DNA of 64,000 nucleotides from Chryseobacterium sp. ISL-6 (GTDB lineage: Bacteria > Bacteroidota > Bacteroidia > Flavobacteriales > Weeksellaceae). The notes under the pieces were generated by a model that saw only the letters and a program-made list of their open reading frames with translations, was not told where the DNA came from and did not search any database. The stretch spans positions 186,001-250,000 of the forward strand of contig NZ_JAGGPT010000002.1 of the NCBI RefSeq assembly GCF_018613715.1. Reading direction: 5' to 3'. A program made the translations under genes and the position numbers. This document shows positions 55,229 through 64,000 of this stretch, piece by piece (position 1 is the first letter of the stretch; every line of letters begins with the position of its first letter).

Positions 55229-55396
55229 ATGAAAAATGTAAATTTAAAAAAACTGGACAGACTGATGCAAAAAGAAATAAATGGCAGCGGGCTTATCAGA
55301 AAGTGCAAAGATTCAACTCAATGCTGGGCTGGAGAATGCTGTAGCGGAGGAATGTGTATAGTATCTCCCTTTCCTGTTTGCGAACCGCTTGAATAA
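55229..55396 (+). CDS. Cys-rich leader peptide 3
   Basis: A 55-aa paralogue. The leader reads 'KLDRLMQKEINGSG', with Gly-Ser instead of Gly-Gly at the cleavage site. The core keeps six cysteines ('CKDSTQCWAGECCSGGMC', then VC) but with a longer last spacing. It is the most diverged of the three and may be processed differently. Confidence 0.7.
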   Translation: MKNVNLKKLDRLMQKEINGSGLIRKCKDSTQCWAGECCSGGMCIVSPFPVCEPLE

Positions 55397-55425
55397 AAAA
55401 CTTATTTTTTTTAAAACTAATTTAA

Positions 55426-55452
55426 ACATCTGTCCCCCACAGATGTTTTTTC
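55426..55452 (+). terminator. Terminator of the peptide array
   Basis: ACATCTGT / ACAGATGT with a C5 loop and T6 run, 29 bases behind peptide 3. Confidence 0.8.
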
Positions 55453-55518
55453 ATTAATATCCCCTATAGATCAATCCTAATTACCACACATCACAAGAAT
55501 AAAACTTTAATAAATCCT

Positions 55519-55526
55519 TAATTTTG
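55519..55526 (+). promoter_or_regulatory. -7 box of the mgtE promoter
   Basis: TAATTTTG, about 38 bases ahead of the coding region; no clear -33 TTG. Confidence 0.4.
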
Positions 55527-55563
55527 CCACATCATTGGGCAATTCTAAAAAATTGAATTATTT

Positions 55564-56910
55564 TTGCGTATCCAAAAATCTCACGTTTTGAATTATACTG
55601 ACGAACTTATCTTAAATCCTGCCGACATTGCCGAAACTCTTAGCGATCTTCCTGCTGATGAGAGGCTATTGGCATTTTTGAAAGTTCCCAAAGAATACAA
55701 AGCAGAGGTATTCTCTCATCTCGATCCGGACTTCCAGGAAGAAACTATCAGAAGTATTGGAAGTGATGATGTTTCAGAGATCCTGAATGCGATGACTCCA
55801 GATGACAGGACGGCACTGTTTGAAGATTTTCCGGATGAACTTATTAAATATTCCATCAATCATCTTAACCCACAGGAAAGAAGGATTGCATTGAAACTTT
55901 TGGGATACCATTCTGATTCCATTGCCCGATTAATGACCCCCTACTACATCCAGATCCGTAAGGAGTGGACAGTAAAGAAATGTCTGCAACAGATCAAGAA
56001 GGTTGGAAAAAGGGTTGAAACAATGAACCATCTTTATGTGGTGGATGAAAGAAACCGTTTAATTGATGACTTAGCAGTCGGAAGTCTATTATTAGCAGAG
56101 GAAGACACTTTGGTATCTGATCTCACTGATAATCATTTTGTGGCTATAACAACGATGACCTCAAAAGAGGATGCCGTTACATATTTTGAAAAATACGACC
56201 GTACTGCACTTCCTATTATCACTGAATCAGGCGTCCTTGTAGGGATTGTAACTATTGATGACATCCTTGACCAGATCGAACAACAAAACACGGAAGACAT
56301 CCAGAAATTTGGGGGTCTTGAAGCATTAGATTTACCTTATACACAAACCTCGCTTATCGAAATGGTAAAAAAGAGAGGAATGTGGTTGATCATATTATTC
56401 TTTTCTGAAATGCTCACAGCATCAGCAATGGGATATTTTGAAGACGAAATTCAAAAGGCAGTTGTATTGGCACTGTTTGTTCCATTAATTATTTCCAGTG
56501 GTGGAAATTCAGGTTCACAAGCCGCAACGCTTATCATTAGAGCTATGGCACTGCAGGAAATAGGCTTAAAGGACTGGTGGTATGTCATGAAGAAAGAAAT
56601 CTTTACAGGCCTGTTTTTAGGAGGAATCCTTGGTATTATTGGCTTTTTAAGAATTATGATCTGGCATGAAGCAGGCTTCTTCAGTTACGGTGCCCATTGG
56701 GTATATGTAGGTTTAAGTGTCGCGGTTTCTTTAGTGTTAATTGTACTTTGGGGAACACTTTCAGGTTCTATGGTCCCTTTTATATTAAAAAAATTAAAAC
56801 TTGACCCCGCTACCTCATCCGCCCCTTTTGTAGCTACGTTAGTGGACGTAACAGGATTAATTATTTACTTTTCCGTAGCCGGACTTTTCTTAACCGGTAA
56901 ACTTTTGTAA
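55564..56910 (+). CDS. mgtE: Magnesium transporter MgtE
   Basis: A 448-aa Mg2+ channel. The N domain (~15-130) and two CBS domains (~130-255) form the cytosolic Mg2+ sensor. Five membrane helices follow, with the pore motifs '[20 protein letters not shown]' and '[16 protein letters not shown]'. The start is unusual: no ATG fits, so TTG 55564 is proposed. It has one more likely partner in the next gene only by position. Confidence 0.92.
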   Translation: MRIQKSHVLNYTDELILNPADIAETLSDLPADERLLAFLKVPKEYKAEVFSHLDPDFQEETIRSIGSDDVSEILNAMTPDDRTALFEDFPDELIKYSINHLNPQERRIALKLLGYHSDSIARLMTPYYIQIRKEWTVKKCLQQIKKVGKRVETMNHLYVVDERNRLIDDLAVGSLLLAEEDTLVSDLTDNHFVAITTMTSKEDAVTYFEKYDRTALPIITESGVLVGIVTIDDILDQIEQQNTEDIQKFGGLEALDLPYTQTSLIEMVKKRGMWLIILFFSEMLTASAMGYFEDEIQKAVVLALFVPLIISSGGNSGSQAATLIIRAMALQEIGLKDWWYVMKKEIFTGLFLGGILGIIGFLRIMIWHEAGFFSYGAHWVYVGLSVAVSLVLIVLWGTLSGSMVPFILKKLKLDPATSSAPFVATLVDVTGLIIYFSVAGLFLTGKLL

Positions 56911-56929
56911 TTTTAGGCAAAGTCTAAAA

Positions 56930-57667
56930 ATGAAAGTTATTTCTCTGGTACCCTCTATTACGGAGGCTTTATTTGATTTGGGTTTAACTGAAAACGAGAT
57001 CATTGGAAGAACAAAATTCTGTATTCATCCCCAAGAAAAAGTAAAGAACATTCCGATTATTGGTGGAACAAAAAATCTGAATATTGAAAAGATTAAAAGT
57101 CTACACCCTGATCTTATTCTGGCTAATAAAGAAGAAAATATCAAAGAACAGGTAGAAGCTCTAATGGAAGATTTCAAAGTTGTTGTAACAAACGTTGAAA
57201 CCATTGAAGACAACTATTATCTATTAAAAAATTTAGGAAATATTTTCCATAAAGAAGAAACAGCAAAAACTTACAATCTGAAGATCTATGAGGTTCTAAA
57301 CCAAGCGAAAATCAATTCAAAAATAAAAGCAGCTTACCTGATCTGGAAAAACCCTTATATGACTATTGGCTCTGATACTTTTATCCATAGAATTTTAACT
57401 GAAATTGGTTTTGAGAATAGCTTCAAAGATAAAACCAGATATCCGGAAGTTACCATTGAAGATCTTGCTGATACGGATGTTATCATGCTTTCTTCTGAAC
57501 CCTTTCCATTTAAAGAAAAACATATTGCAGAGTTAAAAGAATATTATCCCGATAAAAAAATGATGATTGTTGATGGGGAAGCATTTTCCTGGTATGGAAC
57601 ACACATTGCAAAATGTGAAGATTATTTTAAAGAATTGATTACTGAGATAGATTCAGATTCTAAATAA
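56930..57667 (+). CDS. BtuF-like periplasmic-binding-fold protein
   Basis: A 245-aa helical-backbone metal-receptor fold protein resembling the cobalamin/siderophore-binding family ('VISLVPSITEALFDLGLTEN', 'IGGTKNLNIEKIKSLHPDLI'). No signal peptide is visible, so it may be cytosolic, as with related flavobacterial proteins. The gene follows mgtE by 19 bases and is probably co-transcribed. The ligand is unknown. Confidence 0.8.
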   Translation: MKVISLVPSITEALFDLGLTENEIIGRTKFCIHPQEKVKNIPIIGGTKNLNIEKIKSLHPDLILANKEENIKEQVEALMEDFKVVVTNVETIEDNYYLLKNLGNIFHKEETAKTYNLKIYEVLNQAKINSKIKAAYLIWKNPYMTIGSDTFIHRILTEIGFENSFKDKTRYPEVTIEDLADTDVIMLSSEPFPFKEKHIAELKEYYPDKKMMIVDGEAFSWYGTHIAKCEDYFKELITEIDSDSK

Positions 57668-57759
57668 TTTATGACTATGCCCATTTCTATTAAATAAATG
57701 AATATGTTTTATTGCCCGCAGATACTTTAGAATAAATGCTAAGACCATACAAACAAAAA

Positions 57760-57782
57760 AACTCCGGCCTGTGACCGGAGTT
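57760..57782. terminator. Bidirectional terminator
   Basis: AACTCCGG / CCGGAGTT with flanking A and T runs, between convergent genes. Confidence 0.75.
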
Positions 57783-57801
57783 GTATTTTCTTTAAGATCG
57801 A

Positions 57802-58251
57802 TTATAAAATCTTGGAAACTTCTTTACAAAGCCATTCTAATAATTCACGGTCTTCATCCGTAAAAGGATCTATTTTATGAGAATCGATATCGATCTGTCC
57901 AACATTTTCTCCATTTTTAAAAATCGGAACTACGATTTCTGCCTTGGTATCAATTGAACAGCTCAAATAATTACTTTCCTGCTTAACATCAGGGACTACA
58001 TAGGTTTCATTAGAAACTGCAACCTGACCACAAATACCTTTTCCAAATGGAATAATAGTATGATCCGTCTCAGCTCCTACATAAGGACCTAAAATCAATT
58101 CCTCCTTATCTCCATTTTTAAAATAGAAACCTGTCCAATTGAAATAGGAAATTTCCTGATCCAGCAGGTGACAAACTTTCTGAAGTTTTTCTTCTGTATT
58201 ATGTTTTGGGCTTTCAAGAATAGAAGAAAGCCTTTTCTTTAATTCTGACAT
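57802..58251 (-). CDS. GAF-domain protein, free methionine-(R)-sulfoxide reductase-like
   Basis: A 149-aa single GAF domain. 'GKGICGQVAVSNETYVVPDV' and 'NYLSCSIDTKAEIVVPIF' carry the two cysteines expected in the fRMsr (YebR/MsrC) family, which reduces free methionine sulfoxide. The length is a little shorter than the E. coli enzyme (~165 aa). It lies 12 bases downstream of the 475-aa gene on the same strand. Confidence 0.82.
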   Translation of the reverse strand: MSELKKRLSSILESPKHNTEEKLQKVCHLLDQEISYFNWTGFYFKNGDKEELILGPYVGAETDHTIIPFGKGICGQVAVSNETYVVPDVKQESNYLSCSIDTKAEIVVPIFKNGENVGQIDIDSHKIDPFTDEDRELLEWLCKEVSKIL

Positions 58252-58263
58252 TATATTGTTGTT

Positions 58264-59691
58264 TTAAGAGAGTTGTTTTAATGAAAATTCTTCTTTATAT
58301 CCGAACATCCCACGTTCTTTAATCATTTCCGCAACACCTTCAGGAACCTGAGTTTCCCAGCCTTTGATATTACAAGCAATTTTTCTTAATATTTCTCTGG
58401 AATAAATTTCCAGGAACTCCGGATTATAATTTTTAATGTCTACGATACGATTGTTCAATTTGAAGTATTTGTAAAGCTCTTTCAAATTTTCTTCTACCTT
58501 AAGCGTAGAAGCATCCAGTAATTCGTGCGTTTCCGGATCTTTATATGGATAAAGATACACTCTCATTCCGTTACGGAAAAACTTACCAAAGGCTTCGAGA
58601 ATTCCACCTGACAGGTTTTTATAGTATTTCTCATCAAACACCATCAACAGATTATTTACTCCCATTGCCACTCCAATATTTCCGGTAGTATAGGAAGCAA
58701 AATAATCGATCAATCGATAGTATTCTGAGAAGTTCGAAACAATTACCGTATATCCTAATTTCCCTAAGATATCCACCCTATCCATAAAATCCCTTTCATC
58801 GATATCACCATCAGCCCGAAGGTTGGAAATTGTAATTTCAATTAAAATTTCGGTTTGTTCCTGGGTACAAGCAGCATCTTTCATAAACATATCTATACCA
58901 TTTTGCAGCATGTCAATATTTACTTTGGTTACTGGTCTGAAACTTCCCCTTACCGCAAAAATATTTTTCTTGTAAAGAATATCTGCCGGTAACATATTAT
59001 TACCCTGGCTATTGAAAATAACAGCATCAGTCATGTTATTTTTCACCAGTTGTAAAGACATCAATCTGTTATCCACATAGTCGAAGGCAGGACCACTGAA
59101 ATCGATCATATCAATTTCAAGATTGTCAGTCGCTACATCATCATATAAAGACTCAATTAATGTTCGTGGATTGTCATAATAAGTAAAGGCTCCGAAAATA
59201 AGATTTACCCCTAAATTTCCAAGAGTTTCCTGCTGTAAAGTAGCATCATTCTCTTTGAATTTTACGTGGATAACAATTTCGTTATAGTCCTCATTTTCTT
59301 TTACCTGAAAACGGATTCCTACCCAACCGTGCCCTTTAAGGGTCTTATCAAAATTAATGGTAGTTACCGTATTAGCATAGGAAAAAAACTTTCTGTTTGG
59401 GCTGTTTTCTCTGGAAATCCTTTCTTCTATCAATGCAACTTCATATCGAAGCATTTTGCGAAGTCGGTTCTGAGTAACATACCTGTTTTTAGCCTCTTTC
59501 CCATAAATGGCATCACTAAAATCTTTGTCATATGCAGACATCGCCTTAGCAATTGTACCGGAAGCCCCACCTGCTCTAAAAAAATGTCGAACAGTCTCCT
59601 GCCCTGCTCCAATTTCCGCGAAAGTACCATAAATAGTAGGATCTAGATTAATTGTTAATGCTTTTTGTTTAGGAGTTAGTTTCTGATACAT
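58264..59691 (-). CDS. Conserved 475-aa protein of unknown function
   Basis: A large soluble protein well conserved in Bacteroidota. 'FAEIGAGQETVRHFFRAGGA', 'GTIAKAMSAYDKDFSDAIYG' and 'RILGKLGYTVIVSNFSEYYR'-like segments are conserved-looking, and it is often annotated with nucleotide-transferase or receptor names that the sequence does not support. No signal peptide or membrane helix is present. Probably an enzyme; reaction unknown. Upstream of, and probably co-transcribed with, the GAF protein gene. Confidence 0.7.
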   Translation of the reverse strand: MYQKLTPKQKALTINLDPTIYGTFAEIGAGQETVRHFFRAGGASGTIAKAMSAYDKDFSDAIYGKEAKNRYVTQNRLRKMLRYEVALIEERISRENSPNRKFFSYANTVTTINFDKTLKGHGWVGIRFQVKENEDYNEIVIHVKFKENDATLQQETLGNLGVNLIFGAFTYYDNPRTLIESLYDDVATDNLEIDMIDFSGPAFDYVDNRLMSLQLVKNNMTDAVIFNSQGNNMLPADILYKKNIFAVRGSFRPVTKVNIDMLQNGIDMFMKDAACTQEQTEILIEITISNLRADGDIDERDFMDRVDILGKLGYTVIVSNFSEYYRLIDYFASYTTGNIGVAMGVNNLLMVFDEKYYKNLSGGILEAFGKFFRNGMRVYLYPYKDPETHELLDASTLKVEENLKELYKYFKLNNRIVDIKNYNPEFLEIYSREILRKIACNIKGWETQVPEGVAEMIKERGMFGYKEEFSLKQLS

Positions 59692-59745
59692 TAGGACATT
59701 AAATTTTTTGTAAATTTACCAAAATAATACCAACCTCAAAACAAA

Positions 59746-60513
59746 ATGAAGTTGAAATTTTTAGGAACTGGTACTTCTCAGGGCGTACCCGTTATTGGCT
59801 GTACTTGTGAGGTCTGTACTTCGGATAATCCAAAAGACAATCGCTTGCGATCTTCCGTAATGATCTCTACAGAAGAAAACAGAAAAATACTCATCGACTG
59901 CGGCCCGGATTTCAGGCAGCAGATGTTGGTAAACCACGAAAATACAGTAGATATCGCTCTAATTACCCATGAGCATAATGATCATATCATCGGGCTAGAT
60001 GATATGCGGCCACTTATTTTCAAAAGTGGCGAAAACATGCCTATTTACTGTAATAAAAGAGTAGGAAATGAAATTAGAGAGCGCTTTCCTTATGCTTTTG
60101 CCGACGTGAGATATCCCGGCGCCCCAGCTTTTGATCTTCATGAAATTGAAAATAAACCTTTTCATATTTTAGATGCAGAGATAACTCCAATCGAGGTAAT
60201 GCACCATCAAATAGCTATCTTTGGATATAAGTTCAAAAAACTGGCCTACATCACGGATGCCAGCTTTATTTCTGAAACTGAAAAAGAAAAATTAAAAGAT
60301 CTTGATGTTTTAATTTTAAATGTCATCCGAAAATTTGATCCCCATCCGGCTCATTTTATTCTTCCAGATGCTATCCAGCTCCATGAAGAACTAAAACCTA
60401 AACAATTATTTCTTACTCATATAAGCCATCACCTAGGTTTGCATGATGTTGAAGATAAACTACTTCCACCCGGAATGCACCTTGCTTACGACGGTTTGGA
60501 AATAAAATTTTAA
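59746..60513 (+). CDS. MBL-fold metal hydrolase, PhnP-like
   Basis: A 255-aa metallo-beta-lactamase-fold phosphodiesterase. 'FLGTGTSQGVPVIGCTCEVC' contains the extra Cys zinc site of the PhnP group, 'LITHEHNDHIIGLDD' gives the HxHxDH metal motif and 'LTHISHHLGLHD' a later His ligand. Relatives hydrolyse cyclic nucleotide or ribose phosphates. The last ~100 bases overlap the antisense read-through of the recombinase gene on the other strand. Confidence 0.87.
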   Translation: MKLKFLGTGTSQGVPVIGCTCEVCTSDNPKDNRLRSSVMISTEENRKILIDCGPDFRQQMLVNHENTVDIALITHEHNDHIIGLDDMRPLIFKSGENMPIYCNKRVGNEIRERFPYAFADVRYPGAPAFDLHEIENKPFHILDAEITPIEVMHHQIAIFGYKFKKLAYITDASFISETEKEKLKDLDVLILNVIRKFDPHPAHFILPDAIQLHEELKPKQLFLTHISHHLGLHDVEDKLLPPGMHLAYDGLEIKF

Positions 60514-62188
60514 AGAAAAGTTCATAAAAAGTTTTTAAATTTTCAGAAAAGTTTCTATATTTGCACACCAATTTAAAACAAGCCCAGTTGGCGGAATTGG
60601 TAGACGCGCTAGACTCAAACTCTAGTATCGAAAGATGTACCAGTTCGATTCTGGTACTGGGTACAAGACCGGAAAGAGGTGATAATTCACTTTCTTTTCG
60701 GTTTTTTTTAGTTCGTAACTCATTGTTAACCTGATAGATATAGGACAGTAAAACGTTGGCTCGAATAGTTCGATAATGATTTTCAAAAAATTCCAATTTT
60801 TCAGGGAATATCGAACTAATAATCTTACGTTTTAAGTCAATATCCCCATCAGAATAGACTTTAGCAAGATTTACAACGTTCGATAATGCATGCTCAAGGA
60901 GTTTCGGAAAATCTATTTTCTTTTTATCTTTTACTTTGGTCAATTTGCTTTCTAACTTTTCAATTTGGTCTTTGCAATCAGTCTTAATTTCGAAGTACTC
61001 ATCGTCATCAATGACATCTTCCAACAGTTTATTTCGTGCCGACTTTAACCTGTTATTCAATCCATCTATTTCCAGTAATATCTTTTTTCTTTCATGTTGA
61101 GGATTATTGATAAACTTCTCAAAGTTCTGTTTCAAGACTCTACTCAAATATTTTTTAATGGGCTCTCTCATTTCTAAAGCTTGAAGTATTTCCAAAAATT
61201 TATTGTTGATAATCTCTGCCTTATACCGATATCCGCATGGTGACTGACAGTGATAGTAATAATATTTCTTCGAGTGTCCTGTAGATGCACTCCCTGTTAT
61301 CAAATGACCACAGTCTGGACAGATAAGGAATCCTCTCAAAGGAAGATTATCGTCAGATAAAACTTTAACATTGGGTCTGGATAGATTTGCATTGCCATCC
61401 ATTATATTTTGTACTCTTTCGAATAATTCTTCACTTATCAAAGGTTCGTGAATACTAGAAACAAAATGTGCCTCCTCTTCATTAAATTGTTCTACATGTA
61501 TTTTTCCGCAATATGCAGGATTTCGTAAACCAGCAAGAAAAGCACTGACTTTTACAGTTTTTCCTTCCCGTTTGTTCATCATATCCATAATTTGGCTCGC
61601 AGAAAAAACACCTTTCGCCATCTCGTTAAATGCCCATTTCATATTGGAAGCTTCCGGTTCTTTTGGAGCTACATACTTCTTTCCATTTTCCGTGATCTTA
61701 TTTGCATATCCATAAGGTGCTCTACCCATCAATCTTCCTTCTTTCTTGGCACGTCTCATTCCATAGTAAGTATTTAAGGCACGCCTGTCGTTTTCAACTT
61801 CTGGCGCAGCAAGATATATTGCCAGCATCATCTTGTTTTCAGGAATTGAAAGGTCCAACGGTTGTTCAATGGCTTGCAGTTCAACATTAAGCTTTTTAAG
61901 AATATTGATCATTTGGTAGGCATCACCAGCATTTCTGCTAAAACGATCCCATTTTGTGAATAATACTAAATTTGTTTTTGAACTCTTTTTCTTAAGCATA
62001 TCAAGTAATTTCATCCATTCAGGTCGATTGAAAGTCTTGGCCGAAAAATCCTCATAGATGATTTGACCAACAATCATATTGTTATTGTCACAATAGCGTC
62101 TCAATCTCTCTTCCTGGTCTCTCTGGGAATATCCTTTATCCGCCTGCTCATCAGTTGACACACGAATATATAAATCGGCTTTTTTCAT
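60413..62188 (-). CDS. Large serine recombinase, C-terminus read through tRNA-Leu
   Basis: A 591-aa integrase-type serine recombinase. The resolvase domain (~1-150) begins 'LYIRVSTDEQ' with catalytic Ser11; the recombinase domain (~165-265) and a zinc ribbon ('CPDCGHLITG' ... 'CQSPCGYRY', ~289-325) follow, then a coiled coil. The last ~80 residues, from about residue 509, are antisense to tRNA-Leu and the MBL gene ('LVPSTRIELVHLSILEFES'), so the gene is longer here than in the circular form of its element. It probably inserted the element into tRNA-Leu. A small 53-aa gene and a Fic gene follow on the same strand upstream. Confidence 0.9.
   Translation of the reverse strand: MKKADLYIRVSTDEQADKGYSQRDQEERLRRYCDNNNMIVGQIIYEDFSAKTFNRPEWMKLLDMLKKKSSKTNLVLFTKWDRFSRNAGDAYQMINILKKLNVELQAIEQPLDLSIPENKMMLAIYLAAPEVENDRRALNTYYGMRRAKKEGRLMGRAPYGYANKITENGKKYVAPKEPEASNMKWAFNEMAKGVFSASQIMDMMNKREGKTVKVSAFLAGLRNPAYCGKIHVEQFNEEEAHFVSSIHEPLISEELFERVQNIMDGNANLSRPNVKVLSDDNLPLRGFLICPDCGHLITGSASTGHSKKYYYYHCQSPCGYRYKAEIINNKFLEILQALEMREPIKKYLSRVLKQNFEKFINNPQHERKKILLEIDGLNNRLKSARNKLLEDVIDDDEYFEIKTDCKDQIEKLESKLTKVKDKKKIDFPKLLEHALSNVVNLAKVYSDGDIDLKRKIISSIFPEKLEFFENHYRTIRANVLLSYIYQVNNELRTKKNRKESELSPLSGLVPSTRIELVHLSILEFESSASTNSANWACFKLVCKYRNFSENLKTFYELFFKILFPNRRKQGAFRVEVVYLQHHANLGDGLYE
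60582..60663 (+). tRNA. tRNA-Leu (CAA)
   Basis: Acceptor GCCCAGT pairs with ACTGGGT (first pair G-U). The anticodon loop CTCAAAC is closed by CTAGA/TCTAG and gives anticodon CAA. A variable arm and T-arm (GTACCAGTTCGATTCTGGTAC) follow; CCA is not encoded. The 3' part is the probable attachment site of the recombinase element on its right. Confidence 0.95.
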
Positions 62189-62208
62189 CTTTAAAATCTT
62201 ACAATATA

Positions 62209-62370
62209 TTATTCATCTAAAAAACGTTTTACGGTAATTTCTAAAAGCATTTTTAGAAATGCTGTTATTTGCTCAGCTTCTTCAATAGTTAATTCGATTC
62301 CCTCTTCTTCCTTGAATAATTTGATAACTTCGTCAATGCTTATATTTTTAATTTCAATATTCCTTTCCAT
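62209..62370 (-). CDS. Small hypothetical protein (53 aa) of the integrated element
   Basis: ATG 62370 opens 'MERNIEIKNISIDEVIKLFK', then 'EEEGIELTIEEAEQITAFLK' and 'MLLEITVKRFLDE'. Acidic and helical, it starts ~90 bases from the Fic gene stop and ends 20 bases before the recombinase start. The arrangement resembles small accessory genes often found beside site-specific recombinases. No known family. Confidence 0.6.
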   Translation of the reverse strand: MERNIEIKNISIDEVIKLFKEEEGIELTIEEAEQITAFLKMLLEITVKRFLDE

Positions 62371-62459
62371 AACCGATATCTTTTAAATAAAAATATTCGG
62401 CACATCCAATGGTAATGAATTAAGACTTCCATATGAATCACTTGTCTTTGAAGTGCTAA

Positions 62460-63350
62460 TTATTCTTGAATTTCAAAATATTTCAATATTGCCTTGTAGT
62501 TATCCTGAGCAGTAAGGCAAGTATCTAAAAGGTAACCTCTAATATTTTCCCATTCTTGCAATCCTCGGTAATAAAATAGCTTAAGCTCTTCATCAATAAT
62601 AAATGGAACAACGTTGTTAGCTAAGCATTCTTTAAACATAATCAATCTACCGACACGCCCATTTCCGTCCTGAAAAGGATGAATGATTTCGAACTGATAG
62701 TGAAAGGCAATGATATCCTCAATTGTCTTATTTGAAATATCGTTGTATTCGGATAATATATCTTTCATTTTAGCCGCAACTTTGCTTGGCGGAGTAGTTC
62801 CTTTTCCACCCACTTCATTTGGTAATTTTTTATATTCACCAACATTAAACCAGCCTTTTGCACTGTCTGAAGTTCCTGACTTTAGCAAGAAATGAAGCTC
62901 TTTTATCAAAGATTCAGTTAGTTTTGATTTTGCTTTATCAATTATGAGATCAATGGCTCGAAAGTGATTCGTTGTCTCTATAATGTCATCCACATTGATA
63001 CTTTCCTTAGATACTCCGACAGTATTTGTTTCAAAAATATATCTTGTCTGATCAAGCGTTAGCCTGCTTCCTTCTATCCTATTTGAATTATATGTCAGAT
63101 CAATCTGTGTTCGATGGTAGATTCCTCCTTTTAGCTTCATTTCTTTTTCCTCCTTAAGTTTATTTAAGAGAACATTATTGCTAAACTTTTTTTTACTTTC
63201 TTTGGAAGGAGGTAATGCATCCTCCGGGATATTCCAGGTTTTACCTGTTAAAAATGATCCACTAATCCTTCCTTGAGAACAGTAATTCCTGACAGTTCTT
63301 TGAGGCATGTTCCATTTTTTGGAAAATTCTGCTACTGAAATATATTTCAT
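62460..63350 (-). CDS. Fic-domain protein with N-terminal HTH
   Basis: A 296-aa protein. Residues ~1-45 form a MerR/excisionase-like HTH ('MKYISVAEFSKKWNMPQRTV'). The Fic core carries 'HPFQDGNGRVGR' (HxFx(D/E)GNGRxxR), the AMP-transfer site. An inhibitory helix with motif SxxxE(G/N), 'SNRIEGS', precedes the core, so activity is self-inhibited. ATG 63350 was chosen; the longer frame to 63431 has atypical sequence. AMPylation targets are unknown; with HTH it may autoregulate. Confidence 0.9.
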   Translation of the reverse strand: MKYISVAEFSKKWNMPQRTVRNYCSQGRISGSFLTGKTWNIPEDALPPSKESKKKFSNNVLLNKLKEEKEMKLKGGIYHRTQIDLTYNSNRIEGSRLTLDQTRYIFETNTVGVSKESINVDDIIETTNHFRAIDLIIDKAKSKLTESLIKELHFLLKSGTSDSAKGWFNVGEYKKLPNEVGGKGTTPPSKVAAKMKDILSEYNDISNKTIEDIIAFHYQFEIIHPFQDGNGRVGRLIMFKECLANNVVPFIIDEELKLFYYRGLQEWENIRGYLLDTCLTAQDNYKAILKYFEIQE

Positions 63351-63540
63351 AGTATTTACTAAATCGCCTACATCGGCAAAAATTAAACATTTTAACAAAA
63401 CAAATGTAAGTTTTATTGCCGTTAAAGGCAAATGATATTAGTAATAAATAGCACTATTGATAAATAAAAAAAATATGTTTACAGAAAACGTTAAAAATAA
63501 TTTGACTTTTATACTTAGTCTGAGTCTTTAAAAATTCTTT

Positions 63541-63898
63541 CTAACAAGATAATATTTTTAAATGCTCCAGCTTATTGATGATCGTTTCCAGATCACTCTC
63601 CGCGTAGCGGTGATCTTGTTTTAAATCAAGGAATTCGAGAACATAATGGCTTTTGAGCAGATCGGTCGGCCTTTCTATAATTTGATCTTTTTTAGCCAAT
63701 TGCTTTATATCGTCCTTATTCTTACTCAAAGCAAATCTTCCGTATAATGCAGAATTAAATTTCTGCGAAAATTCTCTGACACTCCAATTGTTTTGAGTCG
63801 CACCTATTTCAAAAATTTCTCTCATTCTCATCTTCAATTTTCATCAGCTGAATGTAATGAGACCAGGACAATGTAAATGCAGAGGCACAAGACGGTAT
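63541..63898 (-). pseudogene. DUF1016 (YhcG-like) nuclease gene fragment, frameshifted
   Basis: Two frames join: 'LSWSHYIQLMKIEDENER' runs into a stop, and after a shift near 63818 'IFEIGATQNNWSVREFSQKF' continues to 'SHYVLEFLDLKQDHRYAESD' and 'LETIINKLEHLKILSC'. This is the N-terminal domain of DUF1016/YhcG nucleases. The C-terminal PDDEXK nuclease domain is missing and a further stop lies upstream. The gene is dead. Confidence 0.8.
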
Positions 63899-64000
63899 TT
63901 ATAATTTAAATCTTCCACAGAAATACGAGACCGTGTTTCGTATTTTCCGGAAGTTCCCTTCATTTACTGGAAACTTCTCTTTTGGAACATTAGCTTTAGA

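Overview
The window looks like chromosome of a Chryseobacterium-type flavobacterium (Bacteroidota, Weeksellaceae). The DNA is AT-rich, promoters follow the Bacteroidota TTG/TTTG...TAnnTTTG pattern, and many genes are typical of the group: RHS proteins, YceI pairs, a DUF1800/DUF1501 pair, an ABC permease fused to an M1 peptidase, RlaP/RtcB, and small peptides with 'MKNLKKL...NGG' leaders. This assignment is inferred from the proteins, not from an rRNA gene.

Layout. (1) 1-1.9 kb: 3' part of a CPA2-type cation/proton antiporter. (2) About 2-21.9 kb: an accessory island between the antiporter and tyrA. It is crowded with polymorphic-toxin debris (RHS tips, toxin 3' ends, small immunity-like genes and lipoproteins), a REP-associated transposase that has split an RHS toxin gene, several decayed XRE regulators and a beheaded reverse transcriptase. 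Inside it lies an ECF sigma factor gene followed one base later by a C-terminally truncated, nuclease-dead Cas12f/TnpB-like gene (8.5-10.5 kb). A class I terpene synthase with a methyltransferase (11.9-13.9 kb) and a glycine-rich leader peptide gene follow. A 5'-truncated RHS protein with a metallopeptidase-like toxin tip closes the island. (3) 22-60.5 kb: mostly conserved housekeeping DNA (tyrA, sdaA, amt, yceI x2, glk, a WYL/rtcB/rlaP RNA-repair neighbourhood, an ABC transporter, pnp, rpsO, mgtE). It is interrupted by three tandem unannotated Cys-rich peptide genes at 54.9-55.4 kb. (4) 60.58 kb to the end: tRNA-Leu(CAA) with a large serine recombinase abutting it, the left edge of an integrated element carrying a Fic protein and a broken DUF1016 nuclease gene.

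The most exciting feature is the sigma/dCas12f operon. The protein keeps the Cas12f/TnpB C-terminal fold signature, but the RuvC-I Asp and RuvC-II Glu are replaced and the zinc ribbon plus RuvC-III segment is missing. It should therefore bind guide RNA and DNA without cutting. The adjacent sigma factor has an extra C-terminal HTH-like region. Just downstream is a hairpin-rich intergenic region ending in CGGCGTGGGCTC. The same 12 bases, preceded by G and in the same orientation, occur upstream of the sigma gene inside a 105-nt nested hairpin. I read this as a candidate guide RNA with a candidate self-target, i.e. RNA-guided transcription initiation with possible autoregulation. The protein calls are well supported by sequence; the guide/target assignment is a hypothesis.
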